A DNA stretch of 64,000 nt from JAWKVD01 sp041398225 (GCA_041398225.1 JAWKVD010000006.1:140625-204624), one strand, 5' to 3'. Shown: positions 7,669-16,302, counted from the first letter of the stretch. Notes: a model not told the origin generated them from the sequence alone. A program made the numbers and translations.

Positions 7669-8598
7669 CTAGGCGACGTTGTTCAGAGACGCATCGCCGA
7701 CATTGTTGATTTTCTTCGTCACCAGCCGCTCGAGTTCGGCGGCCACCGCGGAGCGATGGATAAGCGCCTCTTCCGGCATCTCGATGATCCGGCGGATGGT
7801 CTGGAAGTGATAGCGGATCACCTCGACATCGTAGGAGTCGGTCATCCCAACGCCCTCGATGTAGCGGATCGCGCTTTCCCAGACGCGGCCGATGGTTTCG
7901 TCCGTCAGGTGCCGCACTTCCTCATGGTGTTCGCTCAGCATGCGATACATGCCGCGAATTCCCGCCGCCCGATCTTCCGGATCGTCGTTGGCCGGCTGCT
8001 CGGAATAGGTCCAGAGCTTCCGGATGATCTCGTGCAGACGATTGATGTTCTGCTGCGAGGTCTTGGCGGCCTCCACGCGCTTGGGCTCGTCCGTCAGGCG
8101 CCGCCACGGGCCGGAATAGTCCGGGTCCTGCCTGCGCCGGCGGCAAGGACCGATATAGTTGCGGCTGACCACGAACTTGCGCGGACGCAGGATCACCTCG
8201 TCCATGCGCGACATCAGGCCACGCGCCGAAATCGGCTTGAGCAGAAACTCGTTCACCCCCGCCTGGCGCGCGCCCATCAGTTGCTCGTGGTCGATCGCGC
8301 CGGCGAGCAGGATGATCGGGGTTTCGCGCGGCAGACCCGTCGTGTTGCGGCGGACCTCGCGGGTGAACTCAAGCCCGTTGGTGCGGCCTGCGTCCCAATC
8401 CACGAAGATGATGTCCGGCTTGAAGTTCCGGCCATGGCTGTAGGCTTCCGCCGCGCTGGCTGCGGGCGTGATGTTCACCACCTGCATCCGGCGCAGACTG
8501 TCGCTGATCACGCCCCGCATGTACGAATTGGGGTCGAGGATCATCACCTTCAGATTTTTGAGTTCTGCAGGCGTGAGAGAACGGGTCTGTTCGGTCAT
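7669..8598 (-). CDS. CheY-like response regulator with helical C-terminus
   Basis: A 309-residue protein with a receiver domain at about 15-140. The acidic pocket Asp22 lies in MILDPN, the phospho-acceptor Asp67 in IIFVDWD, and Lys121 in LLKPIS. The usual Thr/Ser switch position is Ala (ILLAGA). After the receiver comes a basic patch, IGPCRRRR (149-156), then a mainly helical region of about 150 residues with no recognised output domain. No DNA-binding, GGDEF or kinase motif is visible. It starts 2 bp after the stop of a paralogue with the same architecture, so the two are co-transcribed and probably work together. Which kinase acts on it is unknown. Confidence 0.85.
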   Translation of the reverse strand: MTEQTRSLTPAELKNLKVMILDPNSYMRGVISDSLRRMQVVNITPAASAAEAYSHGRNFKPDIIFVDWDAGRTNGLEFTREVRRNTTGLPRETPIILLAGAIDHEQLMGARQAGVNEFLLKPISARGLMSRMDEVILRPRKFVVSRNYIGPCRRRRQDPDYSGPWRRLTDEPKRVEAAKTSQQNINRLHEIIRKLWTYSEQPANDDPEDRAAGIRGMYRMLSEHHEEVRHLTDETIGRVWESAIRYIEGVGMTDSYDVEVIRYHFQTIRRIIEMPEEALIHRSAVAAELERLVTKKINNVGDASLNNVA

Positions 8599-8600
8599 GT

Positions 8601-9515
8601 TCAGGCCGCCAGTCGTTTTTGGATGGCTTTGCCGAGGGCGATGGCGACGCTGTCGCGGGCCTCGACATAGTTCAGCGGCAGAGCCGCGAGCTGCTCGAGC
8701 GCGTTGAGCGCGGTGTTGATCACGTTCGCATCGGTCTGGCCGAGCGGCGTGCTCATCGTGATGTACGCCTCGAAAGCCGCCAGCGAGCTGATCAGCGCGT
8801 GGTCTTTCTGCGCTTGTGCGATCGTCCGCGCTTCGTTGATGTCGCGGCAGGCGTTGTCGATCGAAACGGGGTCGGACGCGCGAAGCTGGGCGCAGGCGGC
8901 CCGCAGCGCGGTCAGCGCCACGCGGATCGGCTCCTTGGCGGCTTCGACCTCCGCGTCGGTCATCCGCGACGGACGGTCCCCGCGGCGTTCGCCGGCGCGG
9001 CGTTTCTCGCCGTGATAGTCGGCCGGGTTCTTCCTGCGGCGGCAGGGCCCGACATAGACCGAGCAATCGACGAACGGACGCGGCGTCTGGATCACCATCT
9101 CCAGGCGCTGCTTCATCGCGGTCGGCGAGATCGGGCGGGTGAGGAATTCGTCGACGCCGGCGTCGCGCGCCTCGATCACCAGCTGCTTGGTCAGCGAGGA
9201 GGTCACCAGGATCACGGGCAGGCGGCGAATGCGGTCGTCCGGCACCCGGCGAAGGTCTTTGAGCCAGGCAAGATAGCCGGCCGTTTCCGATCCCTCGTCC
9301 GGCTCCCAGGCCAGCAGGATGACGTCGAAATGCCGGTCGATCAGGTAGGTCTGCGCCGCCGTGAGGTTACGGGCCAGCGACAGATCGGTCAGATTGAGGT
9401 TGCGCAGGATCTCGGCCGTCAGTCCCCGAAGAAAATTGTTCGGGTCAATGATTAGCGCCGCCAGAGACCTCGGCTTTAAGGGTCTTGGTTTCCTAGGATC
9501 GTGCATATCGCCCAC
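8601..9515 (-). CDS. Degenerate CheY-like receiver protein (pseudo-receiver), paralogue of the downstream gene
   Basis: A 304-residue protein with the same layout as its neighbour: a receiver at about 15-145, the basic motif VGPCRRRK (155-162), and a helical C-terminus. Aligning the two, the phospho-acceptor Asp is Ala69 (VILLAWEP versus IIFVDWDA) and the conserved Lys is Arg127 (FLTRPIS versus FLLKPIS), although acidic Asp24 and the Thr/Ser (VTSS) remain. It is therefore unlikely to be phosphorylated at the canonical site and may act as a constitutive partner or antagonist of the intact receiver. The first codon is GTG at 9515, with an alternative ATG at 9506. Confidence 0.85.
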   Translation of the reverse strand: MGDMHDPRKPRPLKPRSLAALIIDPNNFLRGLTAEILRNLNLTDLSLARNLTAAQTYLIDRHFDVILLAWEPDEGSETAGYLAWLKDLRRVPDDRIRRLPVILVTSSLTKQLVIEARDAGVDEFLTRPISPTAMKQRLEMVIQTPRPFVDCSVYVGPCRRRKNPADYHGEKRRAGERRGDRPSRMTDAEVEAAKEPIRVALTALRAACAQLRASDPVSIDNACRDINEARTIAQAQKDHALISSLAAFEAYITMSTPLGQTDANVINTALNALEQLAALPLNYVEARDSVAIALGKAIQKRLAA

Positions 9516-9691
9516 CGCCAGAGCTTCTTTTTTGTTGTTGAGGCGACACTAGTGCGATGAGGTAAGTATTGAGTTTAGAGACGCGTGGAAGTTCCAACAA
9601 CTTTGCCCGGAACGTCTTCAGCCGCCCGGTTTTCATGACAATTTTCCCGCAAAGATCGCAGGGGAACTCTTTTGGTTAAGCCGAGAGCGGC

Positions 9692-9720
9692 TTGCCGAAG
9701 GTGTGTAAGTTTGTGATACT
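9692..9720 (+). promoter_or_regulatory. Promoter of the RHH-PII gene
   Basis: TTGCCG (9692-9697) and GATACT (9715-9720) are separated by 17 bp, a good sigma70-type match. The predicted start is near 9727, about 26 nt before the TTG start codon at 9753. No NtrC-like or sigma54 (GG-N10-GC) element is evident, which is unusual for a glnB/glnK-type gene. Confidence 0.55.
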
Positions 9721-9752
9721 GACGCCGCGATATCGGAAAAGGATGATCACGA

Positions 9753-10253
9753 TTGAGCGAGAAACTCGACCAGCGGATCCAGCTCGTGGCGTCACAGGGC
9801 TTCGGACGGATCGTCGACGACTGGCGCCGCCAGCAGGCGGATCTTCCTTCGCGCTCGGAGGCGATCCGGCGGCTGGTGGAGCTCGGACTTCAATACGATG
9901 AGGAGGCGCCGATGCGCATGGTGACCGCTATTATTCGCCCGCACCGCTACGACGCCGTTCGCGAGGCCCTGACCGCGCTGGGCGTGTCCGGCGTCACCGC
10001 CACGCAGGTGCAGGGTTTCGGCCGCCAGCGCGGCCAGACAGAGTTCTATCGCGGCGCGGAATACAAGGTCGCCGAAGTGCCGAAGGTCCGTATCGACGTC
10101 GCCGTGCCCTCGACCATGATCGAGCAGGTGATCGAGGCGATCCAGAAAGCCGCCGGGTCGGGCAAGATCGGCGACGGCAAGATATTCGTGGCCGGTCTCA
10201 CCAACGTCGTCCGCATCCGCACCGGCGAGCGCAACGAACAGGCGCTCGACTAG
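9753..10253 (+). CDS. PII signal-transduction protein with N-terminal ribbon-helix-helix domain
   Basis: This 166-residue protein joins two domains in one uninterrupted frame. Residues 5-46 form a ribbon-helix-helix DNA-binding fold of the Arc/CopG type, with VDDWRRQQADLPSRSEAIRR, the canonical second-helix SRSEAIRRLVELGL. From Met54 comes a full GlnB/GlnK-like PII: MRMVTAIIRPHR, the T-loop GFGRQRGQTEFYRGAEY with the uridylylation tyrosine (Tyr51 of PII, residue 104 here), and the C-terminal GKIGDGKIFVAGL loop. Free PII proteins are about 112 residues and sense ATP/ADP and 2-oxoglutarate. The fusion suggests a nitrogen/energy-sensing DNA-binding protein (inference). The start is TTG, with AAGGA about 9 nt upstream. 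No amtB or glnA is adjacent. Confidence 0.9.
   Translation: MSEKLDQRIQLVASQGFGRIVDDWRRQQADLPSRSEAIRRLVELGLQYDEEAPMRMVTAIIRPHRYDAVREALTALGVSGVTATQVQGFGRQRGQTEFYRGAEYKVAEVPKVRIDVAVPSTMIEQVIEAIQKAAGSGKIGDGKIFVAGLTNVVRIRTGERNEQALD
9901..9914 (+). promoter_or_regulatory. Internal ribosome-binding site and start inside the RHH-PII gene
   Basis: AGGAGG at 9901-9906 lies 5 nt before the in-frame ATG at 9912, exactly where the PII domain begins. Initiation here would give a stand-alone 113-residue PII of normal family length. It is a much better start signal than the TTG used for the fusion, so both forms may be made. Confidence 0.5.
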
Positions 10254-10313
10254 CCCCCGGTCAGCCGCCGAAACGATCGGCGCGATCGACCCATCCAGAC
10301 CTGACTTGCAGAC

Positions 10314-11495
10314 CTAGTTGCCGTCGGACATTTCCGGCGGCGGTTCGGGGCTGTCCGATTGCGGAATGTAGGGCGCGGGCGGCGGCCCGGCGTTCGTTTC
10401 CTTGTGGATCTCGACCTGGTGCGGGTAGGGGATCGTCACGCCGTTTGCGTCGAACGCCTCCTTGATCGCCTTCAGCAGATCGCAGCGATAGTCGAAATAA
10501 TCGTTCGCGGAGCACCACACCCGGAAGCGAATGTCGACGCTGCTGGTGTTCAGCTCGTTCACCTTCACCCAGACCGGCGGGTCCTTCCTGCAGCGCGGGT
10601 CGGCTTCAACGATGTCGCGGACGATGGCCATCGCCTTGTCGATGTCGTCGTCATACGAAATGCCGATGATCTCATCGATGCGGCGCGTCGTGTTGCCGTT
10701 GAAGTTCTCCATCACGTCGCCCCAGGCCTTGTCGTTGGTGATGACGAGCCGCTTGTTGTCGAGCGTATTCAGAACGGTGGTGAAGGGCGTGATGTTGTAG
10801 ACGGTGCCGGACTCGCCCGCGATGCGCACGAAGTCGCCGATCTTGTACGGCCGGAAAATCGCGATGACGACGCCGGACGCAACCGCCTTCAGCGTGTCCT
10901 GCAACGCCAGGGCGATCGCCAGGCCTGCGGCGCCGATGACCGCGACGAGCGAAGCGATCGGGAAGTTGAACTGTTGAAGCGCTGCGATCAGGCCGATCGC
11001 CAGCGCGGCGATGCGGATGAACGACGACAGGAATGCGAACAGCGTTCGCCCGCCATTGGCGGTGCGGTCGACCTTCTCGCCAAAATTGCGCACCCGCCGC
11101 GCGATCCACGCCCCGATGAACCATACGCCGACGAGAATCAGCATGGCCTTGGCCGCCATCGTGGCGAGGCCCTGCGCGTCCCCGATGTTGTAATAGCCGA
11201 ATATGTCCGCGATCACCGCGACCGCGCCGAGCAGAAGAAACGCCTTGATGATCGATGAAACGATATCGAGCACCACGCTGTCCGCGGCCGTTTCCTGCGC
11301 GCCGTTGCCGGCGTTCGCCTTCGCCTTGTGAGTTCCCGAAAGTCGCCGCCCGATCGATTTCAGGATCGACGATACGATCGCGCCGAGCAGATAGGCCCCG
11401 ACCAGCGCGGCGGCGGACCAGATCAGCCGTTGGGGCGTGCCGCTCAGATCGGAGAGCCAGGCCCATGCCTCAAGCAATTCGGGGGGGAGTTCCAT
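10314..11495 (-). CDS. MscS family mechanosensitive ion channel
   Basis: A 393-residue inner-membrane channel. Four hydrophobic helices (about 22-48, 75-100, 108-128, 150-170) precede the pore helix region LVAVIGAAGLAIALALQDTLK (about 180-200), the MscS hallmark rich in Gly/Ala. The beta domain (FRPYKIGDFVRIAGESGTVYNI...TVLNTLDNKRLVITN) and cytoplasmic vestibule follow to about residue 355. The tail is Pro-rich (PPPAPYIPQSDSPEPPPE). Channels of this type release solutes during hypo-osmotic shock. The gene is transcribed convergently with the RHH-PII gene, with 60 bp between them. Confidence 0.93.
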   Translation of the reverse strand: MELPPELLEAWAWLSDLSGTPQRLIWSAAALVGAYLLGAIVSSILKSIGRRLSGTHKAKANAGNGAQETAADSVVLDIVSSIIKAFLLLGAVAVIADIFGYYNIGDAQGLATMAAKAMLILVGVWFIGAWIARRVRNFGEKVDRTANGGRTLFAFLSSFIRIAALAIGLIAALQQFNFPIASLVAVIGAAGLAIALALQDTLKAVASGVVIAIFRPYKIGDFVRIAGESGTVYNITPFTTVLNTLDNKRLVITNDKAWGDVMENFNGNTTRRIDEIIGISYDDDIDKAMAIVRDIVEADPRCRKDPPVWVKVNELNTSSVDIRFRVWCSANDYFDYRCDLLKAIKEAFDANGVTIPYPHQVEIHKETNAGPPPAPYIPQSDSPEPPPEMSDGN

Positions 11496-11603
11496 GGAGA
11501 TCAGCGTCCTCCGGGCGTCGGCGTGGTTGCGGTTATGTCATGGAGATACGCACAAGGCGTGCGTGTGGATGCAAGCTATCGACCCTGCCGCCCGAGTCAA
11601 AGG

Positions 11604-11643
11604 CCGGAACGTGCGCGAAACCCGCCGGAACGTGCACGAAACC
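11604..11643. repeat. Short tandem repeat, two 19-bp units at 21-bp period
   Basis: CCGGAACGTGCGCGAAACC (11604-11622) is repeated as CCGGAACGTGCACGAAACC (11625-11643), with one mismatch, in the gap between the MscS gene and a membrane-anchored hypothetical gene. No function is evident. Confidence 0.6.
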
Positions 11644-11653
11644 TGGATGGGCT

Positions 11654-12235
11654 TCAGTCCGTCACTCTCATCATGTCCGCATCGTACACGACCAGTTCGC
11701 CTACGCGCTTCGGCCCCGCGCCTTTCAGGGCCGACACTTCCCTGGGTATGTCGGTCAACGAAAGATCGAAGCAATGACGGCCGGCTTCCAGGCGCTTCTC
11801 GCGCAGCACCGGGAAATCCGGATCATCGCCCAGCGCCATCGTTTCCATATCGCCGCGAGACGGCCGGCGAAACTCGGCGCACAGCCGAATCGCACCCGCC
11901 TCGGAGGTCGAATAATCGATCGCCGAAAAATCGTCATTGTAGTCGTATCGATAATAGCCGCTGCAAGTCTCGTCCGGGTGCGTTTGCCTGAAATTGTCGA
12001 ACCAGGACGTGATCGCCTCCTTGTCCTTCGGAATCTCGCCGTCCAGCCGCCACATGCACGCGGCGCCGCCCGCCAGCACATTGATCCGGCGCATCGTCTG
12101 ATCGTCGAAACGCCGAGCACGCGCATCGCCGGGACCGCCGACCATGGCGAACCCCGCGACGATAGCGGCGATCAGGGCGACGCCCGCGATCGCCGCAACC
12201 CAAACGCCCAGCCTATCCTGCCTGGTCATTCTCAT
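11654..12235 (-). CDS. Membrane-anchored hypothetical protein
   Basis: A 193-residue protein with one N-terminal transmembrane helix (about 10-32, WVAAIAGVALIAAIVAGFAMV) and a soluble remainder, probably periplasmic. The soluble part has four Cys, in AACMWRL, ETCSGYY, RLCAEF and RHCFDL, that could form two disulfides. I recognise no family. It overlaps the end of the upstream DUF5671 gene by 23 nt, so it is translationally coupled and probably part of a two-gene unit with that membrane protein. Its Met3 is an alternative start. Confidence 0.7.
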   Translation of the reverse strand: MRMTRQDRLGVWVAAIAGVALIAAIVAGFAMVGGPGDARARRFDDQTMRRINVLAGGAACMWRLDGEIPKDKEAITSWFDNFRQTHPDETCSGYYRYDYNDDFSAIDYSTSEAGAIRLCAEFRRPSRGDMETMALGDDPDFPVLREKRLEAGRHCFDLSLTDIPREVSALKGAGPKRVGELVVYDADMMRVTD

Positions 12236-12866
12236 CCCCTTTTTCGGCGTCGCGGATGAAATACAGGAAGACGCCGCCGGCGATCAGCGCGATCACCAGA
12301 ATCTTGAGGAACAGGCGGCTCGACAAATCGCCAGACAGGAAACTGAACACCAGCGCGATGGCGTCGCCGATCAGCGTGCACGCGGCGATGATCAGCGTGA
12401 CATAGGTCAGCCACTTGCGCACCCGAGAGCGCTGCATGGCGGGATTGTTGCGGCGTTGCTTGCGCAAATAGAGTGCGAGCCACGTGAACAGCGGCGCGCC
12501 CACGACCAGGCTTGAAATGGCGTACCGAACCTGGCCCTCCAGCCTCATCACGCGCCAGTCGGCCCCTGTATCCAGCGGGTCGCTGATCGTCATGTCGATC
12601 AGTGCGAACAGCAGCGATCCGAGATTGTACGCGACCACCCCAAGCAGGATGTACAACACGAGATAAAGAAACGCCTCGCGCGCCGACACGTAGGGCCGGG
12701 GCCGGGGCACGGCCATGCCGAAATCGCTGACCGCATAGCCGGAGAGGGCGGCGTCGACCTCGCGCTGAGTCCAACCCGCGGAAACGAGCGCTTGCGAAAT
12801 GCGCTCGGGCGGCTCACCCCGATCGAGCGCCGCCTTCACGAAGTCGTCGAGAGTGTTGCTGGCCAC
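12213..12866 (-). CDS. DUF5671-type membrane protein
   Basis: A 217-residue inner-membrane protein. An N-terminal soluble segment (about 1-50) with a helical motif, FVKAALDRGEPPERISQALVSAGW, resembles a short UBA-like or SHOCT-like helix pair. About five hydrophobic helices follow (AFLYLVLYILLGVVAYNLGS, a second near 105-125, and two or three towards the C-terminus). The arrangement matches the DUF5671 family, whose function is unknown. The start is GTG at 12866 with AAGGGGA just upstream. It is coupled to the downstream hypothetical gene by a 23-nt overlap. Confidence 0.78.
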   Translation of the reverse strand: MASNTLDDFVKAALDRGEPPERISQALVSAGWTQREVDAALSGYAVSDFGMAVPRPRPYVSAREAFLYLVLYILLGVVAYNLGSLLFALIDMTISDPLDTGADWRVMRLEGQVRYAISSLVVGAPLFTWLALYLRKQRRNNPAMQRSRVRKWLTYVTLIIAACTLIGDAIALVFSFLSGDLSSRLFLKILVIALIAGGVFLYFIRDAEKGDENDQAG

Positions 12867-12897
12867 GTCGTCCCCTTTCGCGCCAATTCACATGTGC

Positions 12898-14508
12898 TCA
12901 GCCGGTCAGAAGCGCGCGCTCCTTGGCCCGGATGTCCGTTTCTACGCCCGGTTGGGTGCGGAACACCATCATGTTTCGCTGCTCGCGGGTATAGGTCGGC
13001 CACGTCCCGATAACCGCATTCGAAGGATCGCCGGACTTCGCGAAGGCGAGCCAGCTCTCCGACATCTGGTCGGCGATGGCCTGCGGCGCGGGACCGGGCG
13101 GCCCCGACATGCTTTCGGACTTGGCCACATTGTCGAACACCATGCCGATGTCGAGCGCGTGCGGCACATACCGCTTGCCGCCCATCACCGGCGTCTCCCA
13201 ATCGAGCATGTAGAACCAGATCGGCGCGCCGCCCTGGTCCGATTTGCGGTCGGCGACCGTCACGCTGCCCTGGAAGAAGCGGGCGTCCGCGCCCGCCATG
13301 AAGTACAGCTCGGGCGCTTCGATATCGGGATAGTCCGCCTTGTACGCGTCGATGATTTTGCCGATGTCCCGGCCGGGGAAGGCCATCTGCAGGCGCACCG
13401 GCAACGTCTCCCACGTCAGATCGAACAGCGTGGGATCGGCGGTGCCGTCGAGCGAGGTCCCCTCCGTCCGGTTGCACCCGATCAGCAGCGGCACATCCGC
13501 GCCGGCAGGCGCCGCATTGGGGGAGAACGGATCGCGCGTCAGAACGCTGCCGTCGATGGTCGGGCTGGAGCCGGCCCCGACCACGCCCTTGGACGCCGCC
13601 TGTATGTCTTCCACCGGCAGCGTCAGAATCGCGTCGATGGTGTCCGCCGTCAGCCCCAGCTTCGCCACCACTTCGTCGGCCGCCTTCTGCACGACCGCCA
13701 CAGGCGGATGAGCGATCCACGGACCGGACTGCACCGCCGCGCGATGGAACAGCCCCTTCGCCCGCTCGCTCGACAGCAGCGTGCAGACTTTCGCGCCGCC
13801 TCCGGACTCGCCGAAGATCATCACATTGGACGGATCGCCGCCAAACGCCGCGATGTTGTCGCGCACCCATTCCAGCGCGAAGATCATGTCCATCACGCCG
13901 GCCGCCGGCGACATCGCGAACCGCTCGCCATAGTGCGCGAGGTTGAGATAGCCGAACTGGTTCAGCCTATGGTTGACGGTCACCACCACCACGTCGCCGC
14001 GATTGGCCAGCCGCACGCCGTCATAGGCGTAGGCCGATCCGGACCCCGTGGCGAACCCGCCGCCATGGAACCACACCATCACCGGCCGCGCGCCCGTTTC
14101 GACGGATGGCGTCCACACGTTCAGGAACAGGCAGTCTTCGGATGTCGGCAGCGGCGGGTCTTGCCGCCACGACGCGAACAGGCCGCCGCCGTCGCCGCCG
14201 CCGACCTGCGGCGCGGAAGCGCCATAGGCGATCGTGTCCACCTGGTCGGTCCACGGCTCCGGCGCGACCGGCGCGGCGAAGCGCGTCGTGGCCGTGTCGG
14301 CGGCGTATCGCACGCCCTTGAACACCATCACCCCGTCCTCGACCATTCCGCGCACCGGACCGTAGGCGGTGTTGACCAAAGGACGTTCCGTCGCGGCGTC
14401 TGCGGGTTTGTCGTCGGCTTCGGTGCAGGCGACCAGCGCGCCCGAAGCGACGGCGCTCAGCGCGACGCCGGCTTTCAGAATGGCGCGGCGATCAAGGCGG
14501 ATATGCAT
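12898..14508 (-). CDS. Carboxylesterase/lipase family protein, Tat-type lipoprotein
   Basis: A 536-residue type-B carboxylesterase (alpha/beta hydrolase). The N-terminus has a twin-arginine-like signal with lipobox, DRRAILKAG...GALVAC, suggesting export and lipidation at Cys28. The family marks are EDCLFLNVWTP, the oxyanion segment WFHGGGFATGSG, the nucleophile elbow FGESGGG (Ser near residue 233), and a C-terminal catalytic His in YVPHALDIGMVF. It hydrolyses carboxylic esters; the substrate is unknown. It stands alone with convergent or divergent small neighbours and no obvious operon. Confidence 0.92.
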   Translation of the reverse strand: MHIRLDRRAILKAGVALSAVASGALVACTEADDKPADAATERPLVNTAYGPVRGMVEDGVMVFKGVRYAADTATTRFAAPVAPEPWTDQVDTIAYGASAPQVGGGDGGGLFASWRQDPPLPTSEDCLFLNVWTPSVETGARPVMVWFHGGGFATGSGSAYAYDGVRLANRGDVVVVTVNHRLNQFGYLNLAHYGERFAMSPAAGVMDMIFALEWVRDNIAAFGGDPSNVMIFGESGGGAKVCTLLSSERAKGLFHRAAVQSGPWIAHPPVAVVQKAADEVVAKLGLTADTIDAILTLPVEDIQAASKGVVGAGSSPTIDGSVLTRDPFSPNAAPAGADVPLLIGCNRTEGTSLDGTADPTLFDLTWETLPVRLQMAFPGRDIGKIIDAYKADYPDIEAPELYFMAGADARFFQGSVTVADRKSDQGGAPIWFYMLDWETPVMGGKRYVPHALDIGMVFDNVAKSESMSGPPGPAPQAIADQMSESWLAFAKSGDPSNAVIGTWPTYTREQRNMMVFRTQPGVETDIRAKERALLTG

Positions 14509-14614
14509 GACGTGTCTCCCCTGGTGCGCGGCTCTGTCGGCTGCGATGAGGGAAGGCTAGTCGCCGGTCCCGCCTCCGTCCAGACGCGCCGAAACGGGAG
14601 TGCGCAGTCGCGGC

Positions 14615-15328
14615 CTACGGCGCAAGCGGGTTGGACGGGCGCAACACCATGATCTTCTGCCAGATCTTCCGCGACAGGCTGGTCGTCAGCTCTTCAATCT
14701 CGTTGACCGCCTGGATGATGATCGGATCGCGCACGTCCTGCATGTACAGCGCCGCGAGCTTGCCGGTCAGCGCCAGCATCTCCGCACAATAGTCGAGATA
14801 CCGCTCCAGCTCGAAGGGCGTCATCGCGCGACCGGAATGGCTCTGCGCGTCAGGGTTCGCGGCGGAGTATCGGGTCGGGTCCTTCGTCAACTGGTGCATG
14901 TCCACCACATGCGCGATCGATCGCAGCTCGTGCAGGTCGCGCAGCACCGCCTCGCGTCGCCACACGGATTCAAGGTTCAGCAGAAACCAGATCGCGGCGC
15001 CCAGCAGCGCGACGATGTTCACGATCGCCTCGGCGCCCTGCAGCGCGTTCATCGCCTCCGCCTCGACCTTCAGATGCATCAGGCTCAGCAGCGCCTGAAC
15101 CGCGATGAAAACGCCGAGCCCAAGCACGGCGGCGACCGTCAGGCGGATCCAGATATTGGGCTTCTTGTGCCAGCGCCTGCGCCGGTTGTCTTCCTGCGCG
15201 ATCTCCAGCAATTGCGCGCACAGCTTGCTGAGGCCGCGACCGGGAAAACGCTCATCGATCCGCTTGTGCAGCTTCAGGATTGTCTGCTCAATGCGCGTGG
15301 CGTCGAGTTCGAGCTTTGTCATCCGCAT
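14615..15328 (-). CDS. Hypothetical protein with two transmembrane helices
   Basis: A 237-residue protein. The N-terminal cytoplasmic helices (about 1-50, including a basic DNRRRRWHKK) lead into two transmembrane segments (about 62-85 and 100-120, AEAIVNIVALLGAAIWFLLN). The remaining 115 residues are helical with conserved-looking aromatic and acidic positions. No family is recognised. Its neighbours are a carboxylesterase and a carbonic anhydrase on the same strand with 80-105 bp gaps, so shared transcription is possible but not shown. Confidence 0.65.
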   Translation of the reverse strand: MRMTKLELDATRIEQTILKLHKRIDERFPGRGLSKLCAQLLEIAQEDNRRRRWHKKPNIWIRLTVAAVLGLGVFIAVQALLSLMHLKVEAEAMNALQGAEAIVNIVALLGAAIWFLLNLESVWRREAVLRDLHELRSIAHVVDMHQLTKDPTRYSAANPDAQSHSGRAMTPFELERYLDYCAEMLALTGKLAALYMQDVRDPIIIQAVNEIEELTTSLSRKIWQKIMVLRPSNPLAP

Positions 15329-15409
15329 CCCACCGATAAATCCAGAGCATCGATCCCTGAATCTCGCTGGGAGATCAAGCTTGACGGTCCGTGGCGGAGA
15401 TGCGTGCGC

Positions 15410-16213
15410 CTATTCCGTCAGCAGAACGTAGCGGCGGTTGAGCGGCTGAACCGGGCGCGCATTGTTCGGGAACAGCGCGGCGAACGCGGCCAGCTGCGCC
15501 GGCGAGGCGGTCGCGGGTTCCGCCATCACCGTCCATGTCACCGTTTCCGAGCAGGGCGGCGTCGTTAGCGAACCCTCATAGCGGTAGGCGGCGGAGTGAC
15601 GCGGAATCAGCTCCGCCGGGTCAATGTCGAAGCGAACCGCGGACTTGCCTTCAAGCACCGGCGCCGATCCCCAGATTTGATCCAGCAACGGGTTCGATGG
15701 GCCGCTGTCGAACATCACGCTGACCACCGCCAGCCGGCCGTCGTCGGCGGCGTGGACCAGATGCGCCTCCAGCGGAAAGCTGCGACCGTTGATCGTGTGC
15801 TCCGAAGGGTGATGGAAGTGGAACTGCTTCAGAACATATGTCTTGTCGCCGATCGCGACGCCCCCGGCGCCGGAAATGTCGACCTCGATTGTATGCCCGT
15901 TATTGACCACCATGCCGCCCGCGACGCTGCTCCATGTCGGCGCGGGAAGCGCGGCGTCGGCGTGCACGGTCGATGCGATGTTGATCGGCGACTGTTGATG
16001 GCCGGCTGAACACCACGTGTTGTCGCCGGACAGTTCCGACCAGTGCGTGGGGCCGGTCTCGCCGTCATATGTCCAGTGCGCGGCATGTCCGGGCGACGCG
16101 GAAGCCGCCTTCAGGGCGGCGGGCTGAACCGCTGGATGCGGGGCTTCCTGCGCGTCGGACGCCATCGCGGCGGTTGCGAGCAGGCAGGAAATGGCGGCGG
16201 CGCGAGCGGACAT
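15410..16213 (-). CDS. Alpha-carbonic anhydrase, periplasmic
   Basis: A 267-residue enzyme interconverting CO2 and bicarbonate. After a signal peptide (about 1-22) the mature domain shows HWSELSGDNTWCSAGHQQSPINI, then the zinc site FHFHHPSEH (about 129-137) with the third histidine in LEAHLVH (about 150). YEGSLTTPPCSETV supplies the conserved Thr-Thr-Pro-Pro-Cys loop. The cysteines of WCS and PPCS are placed for the usual disulfide, consistent with a periplasmic location. It probably assists CO2 hydration or pH control outside the cytoplasm. Confidence 0.95.
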   Translation of the reverse strand: MSARAAAISCLLATAAMASDAQEAPHPAVQPAALKAASASPGHAAHWTYDGETGPTHWSELSGDNTWCSAGHQQSPINIASTVHADAALPAPTWSSVAGGMVVNNGHTIEVDISGAGGVAIGDKTYVLKQFHFHHPSEHTINGRSFPLEAHLVHAADDGRLAVVSVMFDSGPSNPLLDQIWGSAPVLEGKSAVRFDIDPAELIPRHSAAYRYEGSLTTPPCSETVTWTVMAEPATASPAQLAAFAALFPNNARPVQPLNRRYVLLTE

Positions 16214-16302
16214 TGGCGACTCTGAGGGCGTGATCCAGGGTGATCGCCGTCAGAGCTTCTGAAAAAACGCCTTCCAAGCAGTTAAGCGATCCGAGCGCCG
16301 GT

